Below are positions 12,891 through 24,700 of a DNA stretch of 64,000 nucleotides, in pieces; the first letter of the stretch is position 1, and each line of letters begins with the position of its first letter. Below the pieces are notes generated by a model. It made no database searches. It saw nothing but the letters and a program-made list of their open reading frames with translations, and was not told the origin of the DNA. This DNA comes from Mesocentrotus franciscanus (lineage: Eukaryota > Echinodermata > Echinoidea > Camarodonta > Strongylocentrotidae): positions 29,136,199 to 29,200,198 of the forward strand of contig CP137682.1 in the NCBI GenBank assembly GCA_037976565.1. The letters are read 5' to 3'. Position numbers and translations under genes: made by a program.

Positions 12891-13582
12891 ATCTCCATCT
12901 CGACAGAAATTTTTATTTTTATTTTGCATGGTCTTCAGGGCCCTTTGGCTCTCAAAGATGACTTGTTAATTTGATTTTATAATGCTTAATGTTCCAGCAA
13001 GTTTTACTTCAATGCAAATATTAAAGTTCATTATTTAAGTATTCTTGTTTTAAATGTTAGTCATAGTGGCAGTCATCTATATGAAGATTTAATGATGATG
13101 TTACTGGCATTTAATCAATTGCTAAATTGATGTTTAAAGATTAATCTCTTCTCTTCTTGCTCTCAAATAAGTGACTCATTTTCACTAGAAAGAAAATTAA
13201 GCAGTTTTTTTCTTGATCTGTCTGATTTCAATCCTCACTCATTTCTCAATGGCGTTTTGGTCCTTTTTTTATTTTGCTGTCTGTATCTGATGTACTTAAA
13301 AAGCAGGAGACTTCCAAGAATATTGCTTCTGCAAATTGTGACAGTTTCTTGCTGCTAGATGCTATTATGTTCAAATCATGAAAGTTTCAAGTTGTGATAA
13401 ATTATGGCTTTAGAGTCCTTTGTTGTTTCCTAAGATTAAATGGTTTTAACATAATTTTTTTTCCTTTTTCATGGTGAAAATGGTTACCTGTCTATCATTG
13501 CTTCCCCCTTCCTGTTACGCTCTATCACCCCTCCCCCGCCCCTCTTCTCCTCTCTTGTGACATAATACCTTCTAAATGTACT

Positions 13583-13637
13583 GAGAGCTAGAAGGGCAAT
13601 AATTAGCTCATATCAGAGGTATGTCCTTTTGACTCTC
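13583..13637. mobile_element. ~60-bp hairpin element, copy 3 (diverged)
   Basis: GAGAGCTAGAAGGGCAATAA and GTCCTTTTGACTCTC are partly complementary arms of the same family. Confidence 0.55.
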
Positions 13638-13748
13638 ACCAGATGATATCTTATCTGTCATCATATAATCCCCTAGGATATCTTGACTCTCTCTATTCAA
13701 CAGGGCACTACGTACAGTAAGCCAAGGCTTGCTGATATTGAATGTTAA

Positions 13749-13805
13749 GAGCCAGAAGGGCTTTAACTCTCTGTTAAATGATATAAGTTAATGCTCTTCT
13801 GGCTC
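13749..13805. mobile_element. ~60-bp hairpin element, copy 4
   Basis: GAGCCAGAAGGGCTTTAACT on the left; AGTTAATGCTCTTCTGGCTC on the right. It lies about 25 bp before composite copy B. Confidence 0.82.
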
Positions 13806-13827
13806 CACAAATGTCATCGTCTGTTGA

Positions 13828-14288
13828 AAGCAAGAACGGTGTTAACTAATGCAGCTTAAAGGTATAGACCAGTTTTGGAACCCCCCTCAAAAAATAAAAT
13901 GGAAGCTCTCATTATACCAATCATGTGAAAGAATATGTTTTGACTAATACATGATGACACAAATTTTGCCGGGAAACCGCCTACTAATTGATATATTTGG
14001 TAAATTGTTATATCTATTTGGACCAAATAGATATCGCGCACGTGTCGCGCACGTGTCGCGTAGTCCCATATACATCTTTCTGTGTACAGTGCTTGTAACT
14101 TTACCAAGACTGGGCCAAATTTCTTATCATTTTGATGATTCAAAAACCTTGCAGTACACACCAATACTATATGCTAGATGATCAACCTTTTCTGATCGAT
14201 TCCACAAGGTTTCTTTCACAATGCAATCACATGACCAGAACTGGTCTTTATTTTGAAGATAGAGTTAACACCCTTCTGGTTCTCAGGA
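13828..14288. mobile_element. Composite: TTAA-type MITE nested in hairpin element (copy B)
   Basis: The inner element is 13856-14258, starting TTAAAGGTATAGACCAGTTT and ending GACCAGAACTGGTCTTTATT. Outer arms are AAGAACGGTGTTAACT and GAGTTAACACCCTTCTGGTT. Compared with copy A it has the E-box-containing motif GCGCACGTGTCGC twice in a row and lacks a few bases elsewhere. Confidence 0.8.
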
Positions 14289-15310
14289 TATGCTGTAAAT
14301 ATGTTATTCCACTATCTACCTGCAAATAGTAAATGATATCATCACTGCCCCTTCTCATCTTGAAAGCACCCCTATCCTGGATTATCAAGAATCTAGAAGG
14401 ATTAATGATGATACATTCTTAGACTTGTCAAGCATGACAGTCAAATCCTCAGGATGAGCTCTTGTTTTCCTCACTCCCCATCAGACATGCCTTCTCCAAA
14501 TCTCTTTACTATCATAACAACACTAGTGATACCTCAGTCACACTGCCAAATAGACTCTGAAAGGGTTTGGTCTAGACTCTAGAGGAGTCTACTGTCCATC
14601 TGATGTTGGTAATACATTGGTGTGACTGGGGTTATGCTAGCTCAACTTCAGACATTGAGATGTATCTTTCTTTATAGACTGCTCATAAATGTTAGAATGC
14701 TGTAAAATTTTAGAATTTGTTTTAAATTTATTTTTTTCGTGTTTGAATGTTTATTAGAATATTTCCTGATATTGACATGATTTTGTTGTCCAAGGTTTTG
14801 TACATTTGCAAGATAGTTGTCAGGCATTATTGTGTCTGTTCTTTAAAATGAAGAATTTGATGAATTATTGAATTGGTGCAAATTAAAGTAAGATCTGAAA
14901 ATTGATTCAGGCAAGACTAGTCCTGCTCCTAATCCTATAATCATATAGTGATGTCCTGCTATGGGCTGATAATGTAATCTTGATGATTTAATCTTTTAAA
15001 ATATATATCTATCATTGATGATTGATACAGTTCATGCCTTCTACACCTTTCAATCTCTGTTTTCTTATCTGTCATGGATAAAGATTAGTTCATCCGTTCT
15101 GTAACTGCACATACACCTTTCAATCTCTCTGTTTTCCCAACCCAAGCTATGACATGAGTAGTATCTTAATATAGCTGGTCTGAGTACTCTGAGATCATCC
15201 TGATGAGTTTTGATGCATTCTCAACATTTGTCAAAGTGACAGTCAAATCTGAGATGATCCCCAAAGGTCCAATCCTCGCACAACATCATATGAACTGTAC
15301 TCCTCTTCTT

Positions 15311-15470
15311 CCTGGTTCCCCTCCTCCCTGGTTCCCCTCCTCCCTGGTTCCCCTCCTCCCTGGTTCCCCTCCTCCCTGGTTCCCCTCCTCCCTGGTTCCC
15401 CTTCTCCACGGTTCCCTTCCTCCCTAATTCCTCTCCTCCCTGGTTCCCCTCCTCCCTGGTTCCCCTCCTC
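15311..15470. repeat. 16-bp minisatellite, ~10 copies
   Basis: Unit CCTGGTTCCCCTCCTC, mostly exact, with a few variants near 15405-15435. The Gly/Glu/Arg-rich and Pro-rich frames across it simply follow the repeat. Confidence 0.95.
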
Positions 15471-16793
15471 CTCTAGTCCTCTGTCTCCACTATCAACACA
15501 CATACTTTTACTGTCTGCTTTATAGGTTGACTACTCAATACTCTCAACCCCCATAGACTTTATACTGGAACCCACCCTCCCCCCTCCCCTTAGGTTACCC
15601 TTGTCCATGCTATGGATGGCAAACCCTGCCCAATATAAAACTGGATGCTAACTGTACAATGTATTTCAACTAAAGTAGATTTATTTTCCTGACACATACA
15701 CAGGTACACATTTTGAGAAAAAGAATGTACCCAATTTATGATGAAAGAGAAATTCAGTTTCTAAAATATGCCCTGATATCAACTGAGGAAGAGTATTCTG
15801 GTCTATCTTATGGGCATTTGGTAGACCACATTTAGTCTTGACATAATATGAAATACATATACATCTAGGCTTATAATGCATGGATCCAGCCAATGAGGGG
15901 CACTTACATAATGGGGGGCGGGGTGGACTTACTTGGTGAAAGAATCAGAATCAACTGCGGTAAAAAAAAAAAATGAGGGGGTCTAATCTTCTTCCAATCT
16001 TGTCCTCTGTGTGTATGAATGAATCTCCAAGTAACCCAACCCTGGTGAAATCATCTTTCATCACTTCTACATCCTTGTTTGTTGAACAAGATCTCATGTT
16101 CTCTATCCACCTGTGTACCTAATCAAATGCAACTCTGCTGCAAATCAAATGAAGTTTAGAAGGCCACATACAATCCACCAAATTGAGATAAATTGTGCAA
16201 CAAGTTTTGTGGAACAAGGTTTACAAGTGGAAGCCTGATCCTTGGAGGGTTGGGATTAAGTTGTCATGTTCATGTGAAGGATAGAGAGATCTAAAGGTGA
16301 CTACCATCTCCTGTACGGTTTAACTCAACATTCATGTGAGTGAATGAGATGGAATGGCTTTTACATTAGTCGAGTAGTCCTTTTGCATGGCCAGATTGGT
16401 TACAAGAAAATGATGGAGTCACTAAAGAAAAAGCAAACTCTGAAATGTCTGAATTTCTGAGATGGAATCAGTGAAAGGATGGAAATAAAGTCCATTTTCT
16501 TCTCATACATTAGTCATTAATAATTCATCAACACTTTTAATTTATTAGTTGTTGCAAGGTCAGATAAATCTTTGACAGGCAGTTTAGGATGTGTAGAGCA
16601 ATACCTATTAATTTAAGCTTAGAATTTCTTGAAATTGCACTTTATTAAAGACAAACTTTCCCATGAATTGTTTATCAAAATAACCAGCAATTCAACAAAT
16701 TTTAGGCTTGCATGAGTATGCCTTCTCCATTGATAGATATCTCGATGAGGAATGGCATAATGATGTGCTCAACTAAAGATGATTTTGTGTATT

Positions 16794-16856
16794 GAGAGCT
16801 CAAAGGGCTTACATCATATTATTACATTAGAACAGAGTTAATGCCCTTCTGGCTCT
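16794..16856. mobile_element. ~60-bp hairpin element, copy 5
   Basis: Left arm GAGAGCTCAAAGGGCTTACA; right arm GAGTTAATGCCCTTCTGGCT then CTC. Confidence 0.75.
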
Positions 16857-17543
16857 CTACAAATGATTTCATTATTTAGACAGTCTCATCAATACATTCA
16901 TGTTTTGATGATCACATCAATATGTTTTACATGTTTAAGTTGACCCTGGGGATGTCTATGAAAACATCCTTTGCCTCTCATGTTCCAGACAGACAAATAC
17001 ACAGACAGACAGACAGACAGAAGAGGAGCTTAATGACTTCTTCAGTACCGTATGAAGCACATGCTGTTTGCACATGTGAGTCGATTGATCGAGGTTCAAG
17101 ATTTGTCCGGTTTGGGGTTCAAGTTTGTCAGCCCTCTTTCCCATCGTTTGTTTAAGAGAGGGGAACGTGAAGCGGTGTCCTTTGAAGAGTCTTTAATGGC
17201 TAATCTGATACTGTTTGTAGGACACAATAGAGATCAGTAGACAAGAGTATTGGCAATAATAGAGGAAAGAGTTTGAAGGATCTGTGTTTCTTTTTTGAAA
17301 GACAACGTTGTGCTGATCATGCCCAATTTCTTTTCTGTTTTTTTATGTTGGATACCATATTATTTTAGGTTTTAGAAAGATTATGTCCTTAGATATACTG
17401 TATCATGGTTGATTAATGGTTATATGGTTTGGAGCTTTTATATCTGTTCTTATTGTGATGCTTTGGAAGTTGAAATCCCCCACCACCACTGCCATTATAA
17501 TTTTCTATTTGTTGTTGTTGTTTTTGTTCTTCTTCCTCATAAC

Positions 17544-17545
<2 letters not shown>

Positions 17546-17584
<39 letters not shown>
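17546..17584. repeat. (ATC)n microsatellite
   Basis: About 12 TCA units. The Ile-rich and Ser-rich frames over it are repeat artefacts. Confidence 0.95.
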
Positions 17585-19305
17585 GTTTATCATTATTCAA
17601 AATGATCCTTCATCTCTTTTTGGTCATCTCAATCCAATAATATTCTTCCATCTTCATATCCATATGTACCAACTAATATCATCCTTGGCATAAACTATGT
17701 TTTTAGGCTCCAATTTTACTCAAAGACGAAACCAGTGTTCAGTTTCCACCAGTAATTCTCTGTGCCTTTTTTATTACTGGAAATAGAAAAATGAAATGAA
17801 AATAGAGGGATCATTTGGAACTGAAGAGTAAGGTTAAGAACATGATGAGTGTCCTGTCAAGACTGTTTCGTCACTTTCCACAGTGAGCGTTCCCAGGATG
17901 TGATTTTGGGAGATGGGGCGGCCCTGGCCCAGTGTGTGGCGCAGAGAAAACCCGCCGTCGATTGATCGTCTGACAAAACTCACCCCGGAGCTACCCTGCT
18001 GGTCACAGCAAGCTGCATTCAAAAGTGCTAGATAATAGAAGAAAACAGGATAAAATTAAGTCCTGGTTAAATACCTAGTGTGTTCCTTTAGTGGCTCTTA
18101 TGGCTACTGGAAACCAGGGAACCCTACACCAGACTCTGATTTTGCCTGAAATAATCCCATTCAATACTTGTTTGCCTTGCTAATGGAAAGGGCTTGTGGG
18201 GACATACCCTTCTGCTTCTCCTCATCACACTTTCATGAAAGAAATAACGGGCAACAACTAAAGTTCAGCCGTTGTGGGATAAATAGTAACAAAGATTAGC
18301 TGGGCTACAAAGTCTTTTAGAATGGAAAAATGTTTAGATTTTCTGCTCGAAATGTAATAAAAAATGATTTGTTAGAAAGTACATTTGACAACTTGTATCA
18401 AAGGGTGAATAGGTAGGCCCATCTAGCCATTTTTGTGAGTCTGTATTTTCCCTGCAGAAAATAAAATCTTATAGAAAGCTTTTAGGATTCCATCAGAGAT
18501 CCAATCCAGACAGATTATTGAATCATATAAAGTACATAGACAAGAATTCAGCTTTCATTATTAAGCTGACTTTCCTTGTAATTTAACTGTTTAGTTTCCA
18601 AATTTGTAAGCTGTGTTGTTATATATAATGCATGCATGCAAGATAAATTGTGGAATTCAACCATACACACTCATCCTGGAGATGATAGGTATAGGTAGAG
18701 CTTGAGTCCTGTTGAAAGAATATGTGGTGGAACTGCAGACCTTTAATACTCAAGTTTTGTTAGAAACAAACACAAAAAAGGTGAACTATTTGCTACTTAT
18801 CTTTAGTGAACTTATGTTTACTTCTATTAACTAACCTTATTCAAACTGGTCGGGACCTTTAAACATGTAGTTATTTTTTAAAAAGCCAGCCAATGCTTTG
18901 TTTGGGAATTGTATATTCACTTACAGACTAAAAGACATGCCGTCACATGGTGTATGATATTATTTACAAAAGGATGATATCTTTTGTTGCCTTTCTGACA
19001 TTCATATCCCTGTTGAAATCATGTGTTGATGTAGTTGTACCACAACAAAAGATCTTGTTATCACATTATCACATGGGCACTAGCAGATTCGCATGGTGGA
19101 GGGGGCATAACTGGACACTGCCCCCACCCTTTGAAACCCCAATGGCATACCTTACATGCACAACTCCATGAATGTGCCCCTTTGAGGTTAAAATCTGTAA
19201 AGATTTTTTTTTCTTTTTTCTTTTTGTTATTTTCTTTTTGGAACTTATTAGTTTCATAATAATGTGCCCCCTCTTTTACAAAATCCTTGATGTACCCCTG
19301 CATAT

Positions 19306-19495
19306 CAGGGAAAAAAATTAATATTTATTTTTCGGGGGCTACTTTTCAAGCTTGCCTGCATAAAAATAACACTCTAAAATTTGTTTTGCATTGAACTCTA
19401 TGCAAATTTACGGGGGCTCTTTTCTGATTTTCGGGGGCTCTTTTGGGCATTTCGGGGGCTAATTCGCCCTGAGCCCCCGTGTATTTTTTTCACTG
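19306..19495. mobile_element. 190-bp hAT-type MITE with perfect 8-bp target duplication
   Basis: CTGCATAT flanks both sides (19298-19305 and 19496-19503). Left end CAGGGAAAAAAATTAATA; reverse complement of the right end CAGTGAAAAAAATACACGGG. TCGGGGGCT occurs four times inside plus once inverted (AGCCCCCG). An 8-bp duplication and CAG-type ends fit hAT elements. Confidence 0.85.
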
Positions 19496-22400
19496 CTGCA
19501 TATGAGAGTCATAATGGAGTGGAAGTACATGTATGTTATTCTGCCCATGAATGATCGACACATTGATTGGTCTCTAGAAGCCTTGGGATGACATGTTTGG
19601 AATACGATGTGCAAATGTTATCTCAACACCATTGACACAGTGTGTGCTGTCTAGTGTTGAATCCAAACATCAAGAGAATTCATGAGTGTTTGTACTGACA
19701 ACATACTTATGTGTGCTCCGTTATGATGTAGCAGTGTTGTACTTAAAGATTCACTCCCACTTAATATAATATAATTCTTTGTTTTTAACATAAAAGTTAA
19801 ACTGATGTGATTGAGAAAAATGCAAAGGAGTTTGGACTGATTTTTCTTTTATTCACCCCACTTCGTTATCAAACTACTTTTTCTCCAAATAATTTGTATA
19901 TAGACTTATAGGAAAAAACTTGTATAGAAGCACTAATAATACCTAATAGCCAAAATGTAAGTCCAAAACATACATGTATTCACATGAAGCTTCGTCTGTC
20001 CTCTCAAATCTGAAGAATTCATGCTGCACTGCGATCATTTTTCTAGGGGATGAGATACTTTAGGTGAAAATATCCTTGTTCGAATCCCTAATGACTTCTT
20101 AAAGAGGCAATTAACATTTGTTCCAAACGATGTTCTGTGGAAAGGTTTCCATTAGAGAGTGGTAAATTGACATTTAGAAATGGAGACTGCTTGCTAATCA
20201 TAAGCCATGGTCGTATTTAAGATGAGCTACTTTTTGAGAAAGTGGTTTACAGGAAGATTGAACTGATGAAAATTCATGTATTGTTCACATTGGCAAGAAA
20301 GTTGACACTGCAGAATAATTTTCAGGCTGATCATAACTGAATACTCGAATAAATACTGCTAAAATTCTCCACACGCTCCTGGCTCTGACATTTTCTGCAA
20401 TTACGCTAACAAAAAGCTAAATTATCTTTTGTCTAAGCTTATATTTTGTGATGATTGTTTATTTGTTGTATCCTATTCTTGGTCAATATGTGATCGTGAA
20501 TTTTTTCAACAAAATCTTTCCATGAAATTAATCAAATTCTCATCAGACTTTATGGGATGATGTTTATTTGTTGAGATATGATCTCCATTTTTTACTCAAT
20601 TGTCATTATCCTGTTTGAGCTCAGTTCTATACCAGCATCATTTCTAAATAGATAGACTATTTATCAGCAAACTATCTGTTTGCTTAACAAACTTGAATTT
20701 CAGAATCTTTATAGTGTAATGGGTTGTATGGGAAAAGAAAATATTTCATGAAGAGGCGCCGAAAAAGTAACAATTTTATTTCAAGTCAATAATCTTATAC
20801 AATGTACAAACAGTAGTATTGATACCACTCTTTCTTTAATGTGGCCATGACTAAATATTATTTTAAGATAAGGCTAGATAGTGTATACTAAATGTCTGTG
20901 CAAGAGATTGATGGATTTTTATGAGGAGATGTGAATATGAATCAAGAATTATGAAGCCTTGAAAAGTATTGAAAGGACAATGTAAATAAAGTCAATGAAC
21001 TGATGAAAGGGAAATTTAGCATATTTTAGCAATCAATAAAGTTTAAATAAACACCAATTCAAATGTATTGTGAACAGCTCCACTATCAATACAAGAAGTC
21101 AGAATTGTTTGAACACACAGAGTTTGAATTGTGATCATGATCAAAGCAATGAAAATAGGTTGAGTTTTGTTTTGAAATCAATAAATTTTAAACTCAAGAC
21201 AATTGCAAATGAGTTAAGAATGAATCATATCTTCATAAGTTGAGGTAAGACAAGTTAGTATCTTTTAAAAGTCAATGAATTTTTAACACAGAGTTTCATG
21301 TGAATGATGTTACTAAATTAACCTTCCCAACTCCAACAATTTTATTTGTTTCACTTTTAAATCTTCATATGCTCAATGAGATAGTGAATTATATTACATA
21401 CTTGTATATAGATGAAATACTATCTTTATGCATCTTTAGTGTAGTGTAGAATGTATTCACTTTGTGGGATGAAAAAATCTACAAAATCTCTTCAAAGCGA
21501 GGTGAGCCCCCAAAAATAACAGGATGAAAATATGAAAATGTATATATACCATTCATGATTTGTAGGATTTTGATTGTACAGAACAGCTATGAGATTACTG
21601 TTAAGAGATAAAATCTCTTTATCAGCATTTCATCAAAGAGCCTTTATGAATTAGAGTATTAGACCTCCTTTAGGGATTAAATCTCTTTTTGTGTTGTTGT
21701 GTGTTGTGGTTCTCAGGTTTTGCTTTGTCTTCTCCATTCTTGTCATGTACCGGTATTGAGAATCAAAAACTGGTAGGAGAATTATTGGCTAGAGGAGCTT
21801 GGATGGCTGTTATGGTCCTTTAATATGGCCTCCTCCACACACTAAACTTAAAAAGTAGGACATAACTAAGTTCCCATTTGATGCAACGCATGCATAAGTA
21901 AAGTGATGCCCATACATGTATTATCGATTTGGGGAAAGAATAAGAAAAATTCTGATTTTTAGTTCATTGTGAAGTTGAATCATGTGTTATTTGTCATTAT
22001 AAAACTATCCTTTTACACTAAAAAATTATATTTGTCAGATTATGTTAGGGACTAACATTTAACATACACTCAAAAGCAGTTTATATACTCTTGTCTAAGA
22101 ATTTAAACAAACATTTTAAATTTTTTTCAAATTTTTTTAAAGAATAATAATCTTTGCTTTATTGAATAGCAAGCTACCATTAATGCTGATTATGTATGGT
22201 TTTCAGCAAATTTTCACTGTTTTGTTAGAATGTGATTACCCTAAACCACAACTTATAATGATTGCATGATGATAATTCTCAATGATTCAATTCAATTCAT
22301 CATCATATAAATCATCAAAAGGTAAAGTCTTATAAATATTCATAAAGACAAAGAAAAGACAAAGAAAAGGGAAGCTAATTAAATTGGTGTGCTTCGAAAA

Positions 22401-22518
22401 GTGTAGCTCCCCTGAATACAAATCAGTAGTTGTAGCGGTTTCTCAAACTGAAGCTTCATTGCAACTTCTCAAAAATATGTCTACTTTCCACCATCTCTCT
22501 TTTGTTTTCTCTTCTCAG

Positions 22519-22755
22519 GTGTACCTCTATCCACACAATGGGGGCAGCAGGGTTATTTCTACCCGATCCAGGTAGCTCAGTTTGGTCTGAGTCATTACAG
22601 TAAGAACTTGACTGAGCGCCCTCCTAGGGTCACCATGTACGAGGATGTCGAGGGTCATGACCTGTCCAGCTGGTCAAATCCTAGCCCGAACGGGGAACTC
22701 AAGATTGTCACGAGTGAGGAATTAGATTCTCATGTCCTGGAGTTTAAAACAACAG
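22519..22755 (+). CDS. GLCE: GLCE penultimate coding exon
   Basis: The acceptor ends in CTTCTCAG at 22518; the donor GTTTGT begins at 22756. The exon starts at the second base of a Gly codon (GVPLSTQW...) and ends one base into a Gly codon, so both flanking introns are phase 1. It encodes about 79 residues including the conserved [13 protein letters not shown] and [11 protein letters not shown] segments. The glycosylation sequon N-L-T lies in the latter. The second half ([13 protein letters not shown]...) is much less conserved with vertebrates. Confidence 0.93.
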
Positions 22756-22867
22756 GTTTGTTTTAAAGCACATTTTACACTTTGTCCTGAAGCAGTGCAC
22801 CCCCAAAAAAAAAAAAAAAAAAAAAAAATCAATCAATGAATAGATAAATGAAATGAAATAAATAACA

Positions 22868-22937
<70 letters not shown>

Positions 22938-24700
22938 TGATAATAATAATTATTCATCTTTTTTCGGGTTACTAAATAGAAAGATAATGTATTATAAAGT
23001 CTTGTTAACTTTGGTTGACCAATAGACAAGGGGAGACTGTCCCCGTTGATTTTTGTCACAAATGCAGTGTACTTCCATTCCAACCAGTGTGGCTGTCTAG
23101 GCTATTGTTCCTTGGAAACAAGAGAGTTATAGTTTTCCAAGATTCTCTTTACACAATTGTTAGGATTGAACAGACAGTTTTCTTGATATGTGTTATGGTC
23201 CCACTTTTGTTTGTTCTTGTCCTCCCATGAAAGTCTTTACATTTGGATGGTCAATGCATGCAACCCATGTTGTGCATGATACATGATTAAGAATACCTTT
23301 TCATCAAGTTTCTCCCAAAGTGTAGTTTCAGAACCAGAACTAAGATTAGTTGTAGTGGTTTTCATGGTCTAGTCACTGGACTAGGGATCACAAGGAAACA
23401 GGAGTTTGAATCCCTGCCACTACACTAGTGTCCTTTGGCAAGACATGAATATACTTGTTTTTAAAAAGTGCATTAAAGAAGACTTCTAACTCCCACCATT
23501 TGCCACACTGTACCCAGGTAAAACAAAATTGGTTCCTGGCAGGAATCAATTCCATAAAATGCTAGGGTGCCTCAACAGCAGCCATGCCATGCTACATATT
23601 ATTATTATCAGCTTTATGTAATCCATTTCCCATTACTTACTATTTTCAATATTTGTTTGTCAGGTGATACCAGTCCGTCTTCCAGCAGTGTTTGGTCCCA
23701 CTCATTGGATACCAAGTCAGACTTTGTCATTGCATTTGATCTCAAGTTGCTTGGCAATGCATCCATCACCATCGTCGCCGAGAGCGAAGAACAAGGCCGG
23801 ATCATCAGTCTCGTCTACACGACGGACGACGACGGCTTCGTGATCGGGAACAGGAAGGTCACATACGGTCTTGGACCGGTGAGCCAGTGGCGTAGGATTA
23901 CAAGAGCCTTGCAAATAGACTACAGAAAAGCGATGGCGTCGCTCAGTACTCTAAAATATAAATTAACTCGCAAATTTATTCTGCAAAGATTGCTTAGGAT
24001 TGAGCTCCGAGGTCACGGGTTTATCGATAATATCGAGATTGCGACCTCGCTGCATATGTACCATTTTTACGATGCAGCTGATTGGTTAGTTAATCATCAG
24101 GACGAGCGAGGTGGATGGCCGATAATGGTGGAAAGAATACTAGATGATAAGATGTCATTATCACCAGGTTGGTATTCTTCTATGGCACAAGGACAAGCGA
24201 TGTCCGTCCTGACGAGGGCGTACATCAAATCCAGGAGGAAAAAGTATATCAAAGCAGCGCTTCATGCGCGCGCCTCTTTCAAATACCGTCCGCTCAAGGT
24301 GGTGTCCTTGCCAAATTCATGGACAAGTATACGTGGTGAGGAGTACCCAACATCACCAGGGTCGTTTGTCTTAAACGGTTTTATTTACAGTATGATCGGT
24401 TTGTACGATGTGCTGAGTGTTGCCGACGTTGAGGAGAGCCGGGAGAGCCGGCGATTGTATGACGAGGGGATGGTCTCGCTAAAAGCAATGCTGTTGCTGT
24501 TCGACATGGGCACAGGGACGTTATATGACCTACGACACTTGGCGCTGGGGAAAGCGCCGAATGTCGCAAGATGGGATTACCATGCTACACACATCAGTCA
24601 GCTTCAACTGCTGGCATCGATAGATCCAGATCCTATCTTCAAGGAAACAGTTGCAAGGTGGATAGGATACACAAAAGGAAAAAGAGCAAGACATAATTAA
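22519..24700 (+). CDS. GLCE: D-glucuronyl C5-epimerase, C-terminal two exons (partial gene)
   Basis: Converts D-glucuronate to L-iduronate in heparan sulfate/heparin in the Golgi. The two exons are 22519-22755 and 23664-24700; both have AG acceptors, the first ends at a GT donor, and the intron is phase 1. Exon one reads [20 protein letters not shown] then [13 protein letters not shown], close to vertebrate GLCE from about residue 200. Exon two contains [46 protein letters not shown] and [15 protein letters not shown] then [16 protein letters not shown]. It ends GKRARHN, like the vertebrate C terminus. The Tyr/Arg of YDLRH and the Tyr of WDYH correspond to catalytic residues as I recall them for the human enzyme. 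The N-terminal part (cytoplasmic tail, membrane anchor, first ~200 residues) must be encoded upstream; I could not find it in 1-22500. Exon two is long (1037 bp), as in other animal GLCE genes. Family assignment is very secure. Confidence 0.96.
22803..22938. repeat. poly-A run and (AAT)n microsatellite
   Basis: About 25 A residues at 22803-22828 are followed by roughly 20 AAT units at 22868-22935. It lies in the last GLCE intron. It may be the tail of a decayed retroposon on the + strand. Confidence 0.9.
23352..23608 (+). repeat. tRNA-derived SINE in GLCE last intron
   Basis: The head looks like a tRNA Ser/Leu-type promoter: a box A-like TGGTCTAGTCACTGGAC near 23365 and a box B-like GTTTGAATCCCTGCC near 23404. 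The conserved body GTGTCCTTTGGCAAGACAT follows, and the tail is ATT repeats at about 23597-23608. The same body occurs in antisense at 44512-44806. The tail ends about 55 bp before the GLCE terminal exon acceptor. Confidence 0.75.
23664..24700 (+). CDS. GLCE: GLCE terminal coding exon
   Basis: The acceptor TTTGTTTGTCAG ends at 23663; the exon opens with GT completing the split Gly codon and then reads D-T-S-P-S. It is open to the TAA at 24698-24700. It encodes the beta-rich middle domain and the alpha/alpha-barrel-like C-terminal catalytic domain. The open frame extends upstream to 23567 only by reading through the intron end, so the ATG at 23567 is not a real start. Confidence 0.95.

Larger units (their letters stand above)
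1..22518. other. GLCE upstream/intronic region without recognisable exons
   Basis: This is AT-rich DNA holding the MITEs, hairpins and simple repeats listed separately. I searched it for the missing N-terminal half of GLCE and found no open segment matching it. Short frames such as 4908-5297 (- strand, 129 codons) and a possible exon near 6071-6151 are unrecognised. A slightly GC-rich block at 17850-18020 and a block at 1930-2190 look unlike their surroundings but have no coding frame. Confidence 0.6.

Noticed and set aside
12444..14329. Similar frames in the two composite MITE copies (for example near 12550-12768 and 13856-14164)
   Set aside because: The shared peptide follows from shared repeat DNA. 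Copies C and D break the frame, and there is no transposase motif.
15203..15503. Collagen-like or proline-rich frames on both strands
   Set aside because: They simply translate the 16-bp minisatellite.
19035..19303. Frames on both strands around CCCCCACCC and GTGCCCCCTC
   Set aside because: They overlap a likely degraded mobile element just left of the hAT MITE; no conserved product.
23567..23663. ATG at 23567 as the start of the GLCE terminal open frame
   Set aside because: Bases 23567-23663 are the SINE tail and intron end; the acceptor at 23663 joins this exon to 22519-22755 in frame.
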